Shown one piece after another: positions 43,474-51,738 of a DNA stretch of 64,000 nt. The translations under genes were made by a program, and so were the position numbers. Location: assembly GCA_943370175.1 (NCBI GenBank), contig CALRPU020000006.1:93048-157047 (forward strand), given 5' to 3'. Numbering within the stretch: position 1 is the stretch's first letter; each line of letters opens with the position of its first letter. The DNA comes from Ideonella_A intermedia_A. GTDB taxonomy: Bacteria; Pseudomonadota; Gammaproteobacteria; Burkholderiales; Burkholderiaceae_C. Below the pieces are notes generated by a model that made no database searches, was not told where the DNA came from, and worked only from the letters and a program-made list of their open reading frames with translations.

Positions 43474-43965
43474 GGGTGTGGGCCCGTAGGGCGCCAGGTT
43501 AGTTGCGACTCGCGCCGCAGTGTTGCGACTGGAGTGCGCTAGTTTGTGCGACTTCTCTAGGTCGATTCGGCACGGCGCCCCACTCTGCACGCGTAATGCG
43601 CCAGAGTTATTGCGACTCGCGACAAAGTTGTGCGACTGGCTGAATCAGATAAGTGATTACCCTAGACACAGGTCGTCAGGACAGGCTTTCAGCGTTTGCT
43701 GGCGGATCCCTTTGGACGTCAGGAACGCAGCGGTTGGAGCCATTCGCCGACGGCGGGCGCATTCACGGTGAGCGCCATGAAGCCGACATCCGATGACGCA
43801 GCCGGTACCTCCATGAGCGCCGCAAATACGACAGAAAGCTGACTTCCACGATGCGAGGGCGTTGCTGGGCCGCGAGCGACCGGTCCCGAGCGAAGCGCCG
43901 CCGCGGCATACAGCCTGCGTGGAGGCCGCCACGCCGGTGCGAGCAAAGTCAACCTGGTAGGCCCG
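43474..43965. other. Gene-free accessory stretch after gyrB with direct repeats
   Basis: No convincing gene lies in these 492 bases; short open frames here look non-coding. Two copies of a 30-base sequence built from TTGCGACTCGCG and GCGACTGG occur at 43503-43532 and 43610-43639 (about 80% identical), with a half-copy GTGCGACTT near 43543-43552. Base composition is visibly less GC-rich than the gyrB neighbourhood, suggesting inserted DNA. Confidence 0.6.
43503..43639. repeat. TTGCGACT-type direct repeat pair downstream of gyrB
   Basis: Copy 1 is 43503-43532 and copy 2 is 43610-43639. Both start with TTGCGACTCGCG and end with GCGACTGG, with differences in the middle. A third partial motif lies between them. 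The origin is unknown. Confidence 0.8.
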
Positions 43966-45015
43966 ATGACTACACGACGCACCCTTGTCATGTCCGGCGC
44001 TTCACTCGCTGCAGGGCACGCCCTGGGCGTCACCGCCACCGATTGGGCCACGGCTGCGCCGGAGACCAACGGTATGCGTGCCGGCGCTGTGGCGGACGTT
44101 TTGAAGGCTGGCGAGGCATTGCCCGGCCTGCGCGCTCTGCTGGTGGCATGTCGCGGCGAGTTGGTGGCCGAGCGCTACTACGCCAGCGGAACTGCCGAGA
44201 ACCTGCAGCCCATCAACTCCGCAACCAAAAGCGTGTGCTCCATGCTCGTCGGCCTGGCATTGCGCGACGGTCGCCTGAAGAGCCTGGACGACACGGTTGC
44301 ACAGCTCCTCCCAGAGGCCATCGCCGAGGTGCCCGATTCGCCGGCTGGATCCGTAACCTTGCGTCAAATTCTCTCCGGACGGTCAGGGCTCGCTTTCGAT
44401 CCGATGCTCTTCGGCCAACTCGCGGCAGCGAAGCCACTGGTGCGCTACGCGCTCAGCCGGCCGGCCGTTCCTGTGGGGTCGCCCGGATGGTCCTACAACG
44501 ACGCGATGGTCTCGCTGATAGCCCCCATCCTCGAACGTGTGCAGGGTGCTGACTTGTCCGTGCTGGCTGCTCGGCAGCTGTTCGACCCGATGGGCATCGA
44601 GCGCTTCGACTGGCGGCGCGACCGCGACGGAAACCCTCTTGCACCGGCGGGATTGGCACTGCGTACACGCGACCTACTCAAGGTTGCGGCCTTGATGACG
44701 GAGGGCGGCCGCTGGCGAGGGGCACAGGTACTGCCCGAATCCTGGGTGACCGAGAGCCTGACGCCGCAAGGCCCAGCGACCTGGCGCGCGGGACCAGTTT
44801 CAGACGTGGGTTACGGCCTGCTCTGGTTCACTGGGCGCCTGCATGGGCAACGCGTGGCATGGGCTTGGGGTTATGGCGGGCAGTTCTCGCTGCTGGCTCC
44901 TGAACTGAAGTTGGCGGTGGCCACAGCCGCCACCTCACCGCCACCGCCCGCACTCAGAGAGCAGACCGACGCAGTGATGACGCTCGTGGGAAGGATGGTC
45001 GAGGTGGCCTCGTGA
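43966..45015 (+). CDS. Tat-like exported serine hydrolase (beta-lactamase/CubicO family)
   Basis: The product has 349 aa. The N-terminus has TRRTLVMSGASLAAG, a twin-arginine-like signal. The SxxK motif is SATK (near 85-88), the YxN-type motif is SYND (near 179), and the third motif is GYGG near 306. These mark class C-like beta-lactamase/esterase or D-aminopeptidase folds. It may act on peptidoglycan peptides, beta-lactams or esters in the periplasm; the sequence does not settle which. Its codon use looks less GC-biased at third positions than the neighbours, in keeping with transfer. It stands alone in the accessory stretch. Confidence 0.85.
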   Translation: MTTRRTLVMSGASLAAGHALGVTATDWATAAPETNGMRAGAVADVLKAGEALPGLRALLVACRGELVAERYYASGTAENLQPINSATKSVCSMLVGLALRDGRLKSLDDTVAQLLPEAIAEVPDSPAGSVTLRQILSGRSGLAFDPMLFGQLAAAKPLVRYALSRPAVPVGSPGWSYNDAMVSLIAPILERVQGADLSVLAARQLFDPMGIERFDWRRDRDGNPLAPAGLALRTRDLLKVAALMTEGGRWRGAQVLPESWVTESLTPQGPATWRAGPVSDVGYGLLWFTGRLHGQRVAWAWGYGGQFSLLAPELKLAVATAATSPPPPALREQTDAVMTLVGRMVEVAS

Positions 45016-45636
45016 TGCCAGCGGAGCATGGCGAGCGATTGACGGGCGGTTTGCCGGGACAGTCGACCAGATTGCCACGAAGCCGCCTGACTCCAGATCC
45101 GCTGATCAACACCTACAAGCCGCTGGCGCATGGCCCGGTGCGTGACGCCGTGCTGGCCATGGCACGGTCCTCGGATGCACGATGCGATGGGCTGGAGGGA
45201 GGCGATGGGGACGCCCTGAGGCAAGCTCAGATGCCGTGACAGCCACCCCTGCTGTTCACGACTTTAAATGCCAAGAACAGCTGTTGTTCTTGACATTTAA
45301 AGTCGTGAACACGCCCCAGCATCGGCGCGGGCTGGTGTCGGGGCGACTTGGCCACGCGCGCTAAGAAAGTCGTGAACGACGAGGCTAGATTCCCCCTATG
45401 GCGTACCACCCTGCAAAGAAGGTCGTGAAGCTGCGCGCGCAGTTCTTGCCACAGGATGCGGGCCGAATAGTTCACCTGCGGTGCGCGGTTCGCTAGCCAT
45501 TCCCGGTGTTCGTCCAGCAGGCTGCTCGTCGTGGCGCGTTGGTACGGCTACCGCGTTTCTTCGCTGGCATAACGAGCACCGAATTCTTTCCGGCTAACCA
45601 GCCTAGAACCACCCACCAAGCGCTGACCAGCAAGCC
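45016..45636. other. Gene-free accessory stretch with long palindrome
   Basis: This 620-base gap between the serine hydrolase and the helicase has no supported gene. It holds the 26-bp inverted repeat at 45254-45310 and further copies of its outer motif. On the minus strand, a frame from about 45560 to 45227 reads LLDEHREWLANRAP then VNYSARILWQELRAQLHD, which looks like a decayed protein-coding fragment, perhaps of a mobile element; this is a guess. Confidence 0.5.
45254..45310. repeat. 26-bp near-perfect palindrome with AAAGTCGTGAAC ends
   Basis: Left arm 45254-45279 and right arm 45285-45310 match 25 of 26 bases, with a 5-base spacer. The outer 12 bases, GTTCACGACTTT and AAAGTCGTGAAC, recur as a direct copy at 45366-45377 and as a two-mismatch copy at 45419-45430. 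It may be a mobile palindrome, an element end or a regulator site. Confidence 0.85.
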
Positions 45637-47619
45637 CTACTCACCGATCTCCCAGGCCGTCCGATGGCCCCCCATGCGCTCGATGAAGGCGAGCAGTTCC
45701 TTGAAGAATGGGTGCGCGCTGAGCGTGGACGAGTCCCCGACGATCAGCAATTTGCGGCGGGCGCGGGTCATGCCCACGTTCATGCGGCGGATGTCGGACA
45801 GGAAGCCGATGTCGCCCACACGGTTGCTGCGCGTCAGTGAAATCGCAATGATGTCCCGCTCCTGGCCCTGGAAGGCATCGACGGTGCCGACGCTGAGCAC
45901 GCGCTGTTGCATCAGGCCGTTCAGGTGGTCGTTGACTTCGATGGCGTCCTTCAAGCAGTTGATCTGGGCGCGGTAAGGGGCGATCACACCGATGGTGAGT
46001 GGGCGCTGGTCGTGCGCGGCGGGGTCAGAGGGACTCAGCAGCTGGGCCAGGCGCTGGAGCAGCAGACCCGCTTCTTCCGGGTTGGCCGTGGAGCGGCTTT
46101 CAGGCACGGTGACCTCGAGAAAGCCGAAACCGGCCGTGTCGAGGAACTCGACGGGCAGGTCGGTGGCATGGCGTGGGTGGCAGGCCGCCAGGCCGGCGTC
46201 GCGAACGCTGGCGTGCGCCTGCAGTTGCCCGCCGTAGAAGCGCTGGGAACTGAACGCCATGATCTGCTGGTGCATTCGGTACTGCAGGTTCAGCATGCGG
46301 GCGGTGTCGGGTTGCCGCTGGATGCACTTTTCAAACAGGGATTCGCGCAGGCCTTCGCGGGCGGCCTTCTCGCTCTTCACGGTGGGTGGCAACTGGTGGT
46401 GGTCACCCGCCAGGATGACGCGCTGGCCCTTGGTGACCGGGATCCAGCAGGCCGGCTCCAGCGCTTGAGCCGCTTCGTCGATGAAGACGGTGTCGAAGCT
46501 CATGTGCCGCATGTTGCGGCTGCTGGCGCCCACCAGGGTGCAGGTGATGACCTGCACCGATTCCAGCACCTGGTCGGTGATGTAGCGCTCCAGGTCGTCG
46601 GCCTGCATGACGAGCTGCCGGGCTTCGTCCCTGAGCTGCTGGCGCTGCTGCCGCGCCTCGAAGCCCAGGTGGCGGCCGGTCTGGCCCGACAGTTGGCTGG
46701 CCTGGTCGCGGTGCTGCTCGGCGGTCTGGCGCAGCGCGCGCATGCTGCTGTAACTGGGGTGCGCCATCACCCGGGCGTCCAGGGTGTGGGCCAGCAAAAG
46801 GTCCGACACGCGGCTGGGGTTGCCCATGCGGATGACCTTGACGCCGCGCTCCGCCAGCTTCTCGGTCAGCAGGTCCACCGCGGTGTTCGAGGGGGCGCAC
46901 ACCAAAACGCGCCGCTCGCGCCGAATGGTTTCCAGGATGGCCTGCACCAGCGTGGTGGTCTTGCCCGTCCCAGGCGGGCCATGGATGATGGCAACGTCCT
47001 GCGCAGCGATCACGTGGCGCACGGCCGCCCGCTGTGAATCGTTGAGCGGGCTGGGGTAGAACAGATCGCCGGCCTGAGGCGCCGCAAAGCGGGCCGGCCG
47101 CGCGCCCAGCAGCACGTCGCGCAGTTCGGCCAAGCGGTTGCCGCGCGCATTGATCACGTCGCCCAGGGCCTGGTCCATCTCGCGGTAGCTCACCTCGTCG
47201 AACGTGAGGTCGATGCCCAGCCGGCCGCCCGCCAGCACCCAATCGGGCAGGTCTTCCTTGGTCGTGGTCAACAGCAGCTTGTTGCGCCCCACGCCGGTCA
47301 CGACACCGTGGAGCACCGGCGGGTCCGCGGCGTGGGCGGGCGCTGCGCCAAACAGTGACGCGTTCCTGCCCACCTGAAAAAGATGCAGGCCTTGCTGGCT
47401 GGCGGGGCGTTCCAGTTCCAGCACCCGCTTGCCGCCAAAGCCGATGTCCTCGATGGTGAGGGTGATGGGGTACCAGGTCAAGCCGCGGCGCTGCCGCTCC
47501 TGGATGCTGGCCTTGGCATTTTTCAGCTTGAACTGCGCCTGGTCTTCCTGCTGCTCCAGCTTCATCAGGGCGTGGACGCGCCGCAGCGCTTCCGTGGTGT
47601 CGGGCGGGATGGTGATCAA
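45637..47619 (-). CDS. SF1B DNA/RNA helicase of the UPF1/IGHMBP2 (SMUBP-2) type
   Basis: The product has about 660 aa from TTG 47619, which overlaps the stop of the upstream small gene (TTGA); the open frame continues upstream of it. An N-terminal beta-barrel-like region (60-170) is followed by the two RecA-like helicase domains with HGPPGTGKTTT (Walker A), DEAAQALE (Walker B) and GDHHQLPP (motif III). QYRMH and VDAFQGQERDII follow. It unwinds nucleic acid 5' to 3' using ATP. The bacterial role is unclear; it has no nuclease domain here. The coupling to a zinc-ribbon protein suggests a two-part unit. Confidence 0.92.
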   Translation of the reverse strand: MITIPPDTTEALRRVHALMKLEQQEDQAQFKLKNAKASIQERQRRGLTWYPITLTIEDIGFGGKRVLELERPASQQGLHLFQVGRNASLFGAAPAHAADPPVLHGVVTGVGRNKLLLTTTKEDLPDWVLAGGRLGIDLTFDEVSYREMDQALGDVINARGNRLAELRDVLLGARPARFAAPQAGDLFYPSPLNDSQRAAVRHVIAAQDVAIIHGPPGTGKTTTLVQAILETIRRERRVLVCAPSNTAVDLLTEKLAERGVKVIRMGNPSRVSDLLLAHTLDARVMAHPSYSSMRALRQTAEQHRDQASQLSGQTGRHLGFEARQQRQQLRDEARQLVMQADDLERYITDQVLESVQVITCTLVGASSRNMRHMSFDTVFIDEAAQALEPACWIPVTKGQRVILAGDHHQLPPTVKSEKAAREGLRESLFEKCIQRQPDTARMLNLQYRMHQQIMAFSSQRFYGGQLQAHASVRDAGLAACHPRHATDLPVEFLDTAGFGFLEVTVPESRSTANPEEAGLLLQRLAQLLSPSDPAAHDQRPLTIGVIAPYRAQINCLKDAIEVNDHLNGLMQQRVLSVGTVDAFQGQERDIIAISLTRSNRVGDIGFLSDIRRMNVGMTRARRKLLIVGDSSTLSAHPFFKELLAFIERMGGHRTAWEIGE

Positions 47620-47804
47620 TGCCGTTTGTCCGCTTTCCAGGTGCCGCCGTACCGGTAGAGCGGCTGCGTTTCCACTTTCGCCCTGCAAGCACCGCAAATC
47701 AGCACCCATTGGTTGGGGGCGTCATGCACCACGCGGAACAGCGTGGGGCTGACCAGTTGGCACAGCCCGCACGCTTTGACGCGGGTTCGCACGGGTTTGG
47801 TCAT
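47616..47804 (-). CDS. Small zinc-ribbon protein coupled to the helicase
   Basis: The product has 62 aa. Two CxxC pairs, CGLC (near 12-15) and CGAC (near 38-41), form a probable zinc ribbon with FRVVHDAPNQWVLICGAC between. It is basic at both ends and could bind RNA or DNA. The stop overlaps the helicase start by four bases, so the proteins are probably made together. I do not recognise a named family. Confidence 0.72.
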   Translation of the reverse strand: MTKPVRTRVKACGLCQLVSPTLFRVVHDAPNQWVLICGACRAKVETQPLYRYGGTWKADKRH

Positions 47805-47838
47805 GGGTTCAGTGTCTCAGACCGCGGCGACACAGCCG

Positions 47839-49032
47839 TCAGTCGCTGCCTTCTCTTGGCGGCAGCCCCTTGCGCGCCAGAGCGGCCAGGGTCCGCTGCA
47901 CGCCGGCCTCGGCGGCATCGACCGCCCCGGCGAGGTAGCCTGGGAATTGCCGTGACCATTCGCTGCCGATGCCGATGAGCCGGCCTTGCCATGCACCCTC
48001 GTCCGCGCTGCGGGGCGGGGCTTCCGCAGGGTGACCTGCTGCATCCTGATCGTCGTGGGTCGCCGTCAGCGGGTCGGCCGCCCAATCCTTCAAGGCGTCG
48101 CCCACGGGCACCGCGGCTTGCTGGCCAAACAGGCGGACAAGCTGCACCCGGCAGTGGGCGCGCAGGTCCTCGTTGCTGACCTGGCCACGCACCCGCGCCG
48201 GCACACCGAGAAAGCCAAACAGCGCGGCATGGCCACCGGGCATGGACACGTCGTGGATTTCGCCCATCGGGCCGATGCTGCTGCGCGCACTGCCAGACAG
48301 CGCCTGCTCACGCCAGAACGGCTTGTCATAAACCGCCACATACTTCGCGTGCGGTGCCATCCAGGTCGGCGTGGCCCGCCAGCGGCGCGTCAGTTCGGCC
48401 GGCAGCAAGGGCTCGAACTGCAGGCGGGTCGCGGCCAGCCGCGGGGGCAACGCCAGCAGCACCTGCTCCGCGTGCCACACCGTCGGTTGGCCTGCTGAAT
48501 CGTCCACCAGCAACTCGACATGTGTGTTGTTGCGGCGCAGGCGCCTCAGGGTCTGCCCGGTGCGGACGATGGCCGGGTCGAGCCGCGCTTGCAAGGCGGC
48601 GACAAGGGCGCCCGTTCCTCCGACCAGCCGCATCGACGGCGGGTCGCTGGCAAAGCCCGGGGTGCGCAACGGCGGCGCCTGGCTTGAGCGCTCAACGAGC
48701 AGGTCGCCATCGTCGAACTGTGCGAAGCGCTGCAGTCCCAGTTCGGTGATCAACCAGTCCAATTGCGGCTGCCATGCGGGCCAAAACCAGCTGGGTCCGA
48801 GGTCGAAGCGGTCGGGTGCCCACTGCGCCGTGTCCACATCCTGGCCGGCCGCGTCGACCGAGCGGATTCGGCCACCCAGGGTGGTGCGTGCCTCCAACAG
48901 CACGACGTCGCGCACCCCGTGCTGCACCAGCCGCCAGGCGGACACCAGGCCGGCCAGGCCCCCGCCGACAACGGCAACGCGCGCTGTCTGCTTCAAGGCG
49001 CCAGCATCGATTCGATGCACCTGACAACGCAT
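47839..49032 (-). CDS. FAD-dependent amine oxidase-like protein
   Basis: The product has 397 aa. The N-terminal dinucleotide-binding motif VVGGGLAGL (near 20-28) with ARTTLGGRIRS is that of flavin-containing amine oxidases. The C-terminal part has GRLIGIGSEWSRQFPGYLAGAVDAAEAG, the FAD-binding closing segment. The length is slightly short (monoamine oxidases are usually 440-500 aa). It would oxidise an amine or a carotenoid-like substrate using FAD; the substrate is unknown. It overlaps the preceding oxidoreductase gene by 40 bases, so they are probably coupled. Confidence 0.85.
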   Translation of the reverse strand: MRCQVHRIDAGALKQTARVAVVGGGLAGLVSAWRLVQHGVRDVVLLEARTTLGGRIRSVDAAGQDVDTAQWAPDRFDLGPSWFWPAWQPQLDWLITELGLQRFAQFDDGDLLVERSSQAPPLRTPGFASDPPSMRLVGGTGALVAALQARLDPAIVRTGQTLRRLRRNNTHVELLVDDSAGQPTVWHAEQVLLALPPRLAATRLQFEPLLPAELTRRWRATPTWMAPHAKYVAVYDKPFWREQALSGSARSSIGPMGEIHDVSMPGGHAALFGFLGVPARVRGQVSNEDLRAHCRVQLVRLFGQQAAVPVGDALKDWAADPLTATHDDQDAAGHPAEAPPRSADEGAWQGRLIGIGSEWSRQFPGYLAGAVDAAEAGVQRTLAALARKGLPPREGSD

Positions 49033-49931
49033 GCAGCCTCGTCCACCGTCGCCAAGCCGTGATCCGCCTGGCCCGCGAGCAGCGCGGCCAGGCCGTCCAG
49101 CGTCTGCGCCGTGTTGTCCAGCGGCTCGGAGGTGCGGCCTTGATGGTCAAGGCGCGACCATCCGGTCAGCGCCACGCTGCCCCGTTCGCCGACGACCTCG
49201 AAGCGGTTGTCGTCGGCGATCTCACCTGCCACCGATGCGTCCACCACCACCTGCACGTCGCGATGGATCCAGCGGGCGCGCAGCGCGGTCTCGGCCTGTC
49301 CCGGTGGACGCCGCAGGTCGATGTCGGCCACCGTGAACGGGCCGAACAGCCGCAGCGCCTGGAATGCGAAGTGCGACAGCACCTCGCGCGTGAAGCCGCC
49401 CTCTGTTGGCCCGGCCAGCCAGGTGCTGGCGCCGGCCTGCCAATCGCGCGGCCAGCGCGCAAAGCGCAGGCGCACCGTCGCCGAGCGGATCGCACCGAGA
49501 TCGCCGCTTTGCACGATCTGCTGCAAGCGCCGGCTGGCGGTGCCGCGGGCAAAGGGGAAGTTGACCGCAAACGGCAGGCGCGACCGCGCCACGGTGTCTC
49601 GCAGCGCCTCGGCCTCGGAGGTGTCGTGCGTCAAGGGCTTCTCGCAGAAGCAGGCCTTGCCGGCCTGCAGCACGCTGCGCACCGCGCTGGCATGCCCAGC
49701 GGGCGGCGAGGCGACGTAGACCACGTCGATGGCCTGGTCCTGGACCAGGCTGTCGGCGTCAGGCGCCGAGCGTGCCTCAGGCGCGCGCGCCAGCGCAGCT
49801 TGCAGCGCGCTGGGGGCAGGGTCCCAGGCCGCCACCACCCTGAACCGCGGGTGCTGTTGCAGCGCACCCATCATCCTGCGGCCCATGATGCCGGTGCCGA
49901 GAATGCCGACGCCGAATGACTTCGCTTGCAT
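48993..49931 (-). CDS. Gfo/Idh/MocA family oxidoreductase
   Basis: The product has 312 aa. The Rossmann motif GILGTGIMGRRMMG (near residue 9) is followed by AWDPAPSALQAA and the family signature CEKPLTHDTSEAEAL near 95-109. Such enzymes oxidise or reduce sugars, inositols or related compounds with NAD(P). It overlaps the amine oxidase gene by 40 bases. The substrate is unknown. The upstream 459 bases are gene-free. Confidence 0.87.
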   Translation of the reverse strand: MQAKSFGVGILGTGIMGRRMMGALQQHPRFRVVAAWDPAPSALQAALARAPEARSAPDADSLVQDQAIDVVYVASPPAGHASAVRSVLQAGKACFCEKPLTHDTSEAEALRDTVARSRLPFAVNFPFARGTASRRLQQIVQSGDLGAIRSATVRLRFARWPRDWQAGASTWLAGPTEGGFTREVLSHFAFQALRLFGPFTVADIDLRRPPGQAETALRARWIHRDVQVVVDASVAGEIADDNRFEVVGERGSVALTGWSRLDHQGRTSEPLDNTAQTLDGLAALLAGQADHGLATVDEAACVVRCIESMLAP

Positions 49932-50390
49932 GGCTGTGACCCACCTTCAGCAGTACGTTGTGCTCGGGTCAGGCATCGATGCCCGCCGCTGTACGCGGAT
50001 TGTCGGGTCGTGCACATGTTCTGTCTGGCGACGGAGATAGGAAGGTGTGTGTACCCACAAAGACGCAGGGCGCCAGGACTCGCCATGGTGGCCATCCTGC
50101 TCACGGAGGGTCCCCAGCCGCAGCGCATGGCTCGGTCGACGCGAAGGGCTCCGTTGCAGCGGTTGCGGTCGGTCGGTGGTTTGCGGGCGACAGGCCGCTC
50201 GCATGTCCAAAGCGATCCATCGGCGCGAGAAGCAGACAGCGTTGTGTGGGACTTCACCGGCCAGCACGAAGGTCCAGGGCGTCGACTTCCTCGCGCGTCC
50301 GAATCACGAACGCCACCAATTCCGCATCGAAGCCGTCTCGGTTCGCCTCGCTGATCACTGCGGGATCGGGCGATGCGCCTAGACTTCCCC
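49932..50390. other. Gene-free stretch between Gfo/Idh/MocA and GDPD genes
   Basis: I find no supported gene. Short frames on both strands lack motifs. A minus-strand segment near 50250-50372 reads NRDGFDAELVAFVIRTREEVDA, which looks coding-like but is only about 50 codons and has no clear start; it may be a remnant. Confidence 0.5.
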
Positions 50391-51410
50391 ATGAAGCTGC
50401 GATTCTTCACCTGGACCGGATGCCTCGTCCTGGCCGTTCTGATGACCTTGGGTGCGGCATGGTTCGCCAACGCGAGTGGGTGGTCGTCTTACACGGCCAA
50501 GACGACCGTCCTCGCGCATCGCGGGCTGCATCAAACCTATTCGCGCCAGGACCTCGAACGGGACACTTGCACGGCGGACCGCATCGTTCCACCCGAGCAC
50601 GGCCATCTCGAAAACACCCTCTCCAGCATGGCAGCCGCGTTCGCCTTGGGCGCGGATGTGATCGAGTTCGACGTTCACCCAACGACGGACGGCCAATTCG
50701 CGGTGTTTCACGACTGGACCATCGACTGCCGGACGAACGGCAAGGGCGTCACGCGGCACCAGACGATGGCTTACTTGAAAACGCTCGACATCGGCCATGG
50801 CTACAGCGCCGACGGCGGAGCCACCCATCCGTTTCGCGGCAAGTTCGTGGGGGCGATGCCGACGCTGGACGAAGTGCTGTCGCGGTTTCCCGACAAGCGG
50901 TTCCTGATCAACATCAAATCTCGCGACCGCGAGGAAGGGCGCCAGCTCGCGGCGCGGCTGAAGCAGTTGCCGCCAGCGCAACAAGCGCTGTTGATGTCCT
51001 ACGGCCACGATGACCCGGAAGACGCGTTGGCGCATGAGATGCCGAACATGCGGACGATGGGCAAGAACCGCCTGATGCGGTGCCTGACCCAGTACGTGGC
51101 CTACGGCTGGACGGGCGTCGTGCCGGCATCCTGCCGCCACATGGTGATCCTGGTGCCCGAGAACCATGCGCCACTGCTGTGGGGCTGGCCGAACCGCTTT
51201 GTGGAAAGGATGCACGCGGCGGGCAGCGAGGTGTTCTTGCGCGGCCCTTTGGGCGGCGGCAGCCGATTCCCTGGCGGCATCGACACGATCGAGCAATTGA
51301 ATGCGGTGCCGCGGGACTTCCCCGGAGGCATCTGGACCGACCGGATCGACCTTGTGGCAGAACACTGGCAGCTCGCCAAGAAGACCCGACCGCTCACGCG
51401 ACGGGACTGA
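50391..51410 (+). CDS. Glycerophosphodiester phosphodiesterase family protein
   Basis: The product has 339 aa from ATG 50391 (ATG 50373 would add six residues). One hydrophobic N-terminal segment (4-26) acts as a signal or anchor, so the enzyme is periplasmic or membrane-bound. The GDPD motifs AHRG, then HLENTL and EFDVHPTTDGQFAVFHD, carry the catalytic His/Glu/Asp residues. It hydrolyses glycerophosphodiesters to glycerol-3-phosphate and an alcohol. No glp genes lie nearby, so it may act on other phosphodiesters. It is the only gene in this stretch on this strand. Confidence 0.88.
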   Translation: MKLRFFTWTGCLVLAVLMTLGAAWFANASGWSSYTAKTTVLAHRGLHQTYSRQDLERDTCTADRIVPPEHGHLENTLSSMAAAFALGADVIEFDVHPTTDGQFAVFHDWTIDCRTNGKGVTRHQTMAYLKTLDIGHGYSADGGATHPFRGKFVGAMPTLDEVLSRFPDKRFLINIKSRDREEGRQLAARLKQLPPAQQALLMSYGHDDPEDALAHEMPNMRTMGKNRLMRCLTQYVAYGWTGVVPASCRHMVILVPENHAPLLWGWPNRFVERMHAAGSEVFLRGPLGGGSRFPGGIDTIEQLNAVPRDFPGGIWTDRIDLVAEHWQLAKKTRPLTRRD

Positions 51411-51582
51411 AGCTTCGTGGGTTGGGGGGCCTGCCGGAAGCAGGTGCAGGCCAGTTGGGCCGCGATGGCCAGACCGGTCGCTCGCGAGGCGCCCACGAAC
51501 TTCATTGCGGGGCCTTGTCGCGAAGCCATCGCCGTGAGCACGGGGCAGTGGTCAGCCCGCGAGCGGGTCGCTGTGGCGTCGT

Positions 51583-51630
51583 GACGCCACGGCTTTGAGA
51601 CGCCATGGCCTTGAGACGCCATGGCTATGA
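51583..51630. repeat. Tandem 16-bp repeat (3 copies)
   Basis: The unit is GACGCCATGGCNTTGA; copies are 51583-51598, 51599-51614 and 51615-51630, with one or two differences each. It lies about 75 bases upstream of the TetR promoter. Confidence 0.8.
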
Positions 51631-51683
51631 GCCGATGCCTCGGCCTTGATCCTCCTGGCGGCCGCGGCCCCCGTCCAACCCGC

Positions 51684-51723
51684 TTGCCCAGGCACTGGAA
51701 AAGAAATATGATCTACATCATAT
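51684..51723 (+). promoter_or_regulatory. TetR gene promoter with overlapping operator
   Basis: TTGCCC (51684-51689) and TATGAT (51707-51712) are 17 bases apart, a good sigma-70 pair. The palindrome ATATGAT-CTAC-ATCATAT at 51706-51723 covers the -10, so a bound repressor would block the gene's own promoter. Confidence 0.72.
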
Positions 51724-51738
51724 AAACGAGCCCAAGCC

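Larger units (their letters stand above)
51411..51738. other. Gene-free spacer with 16-bp tandem repeat and TetR promoter
   Basis: These 328 bases hold three tandem 16-base copies (51583-51630) and the tetR promoter and operator (51684-51723). No gene is supported. Confidence 0.7.

Noticed and set aside
43503..43639. Possible CRISPR array after gyrB
   Set aside because: Only two diverged 30-base copies, about 77 bases between them, no regular spacer pattern and no cas genes.
45290..45318. Promoter from the TTGACA inside the palindrome
   Set aside because: A perfect -35 is present, but no plausible -10 lies 16-18 bases downstream.
49871..50470. Minus-strand frame spanning the Gfo/Idh/MocA start and the following gap
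   Set aside because: It runs through another gene's start and has no recognisable domain; base composition looks non-coding.
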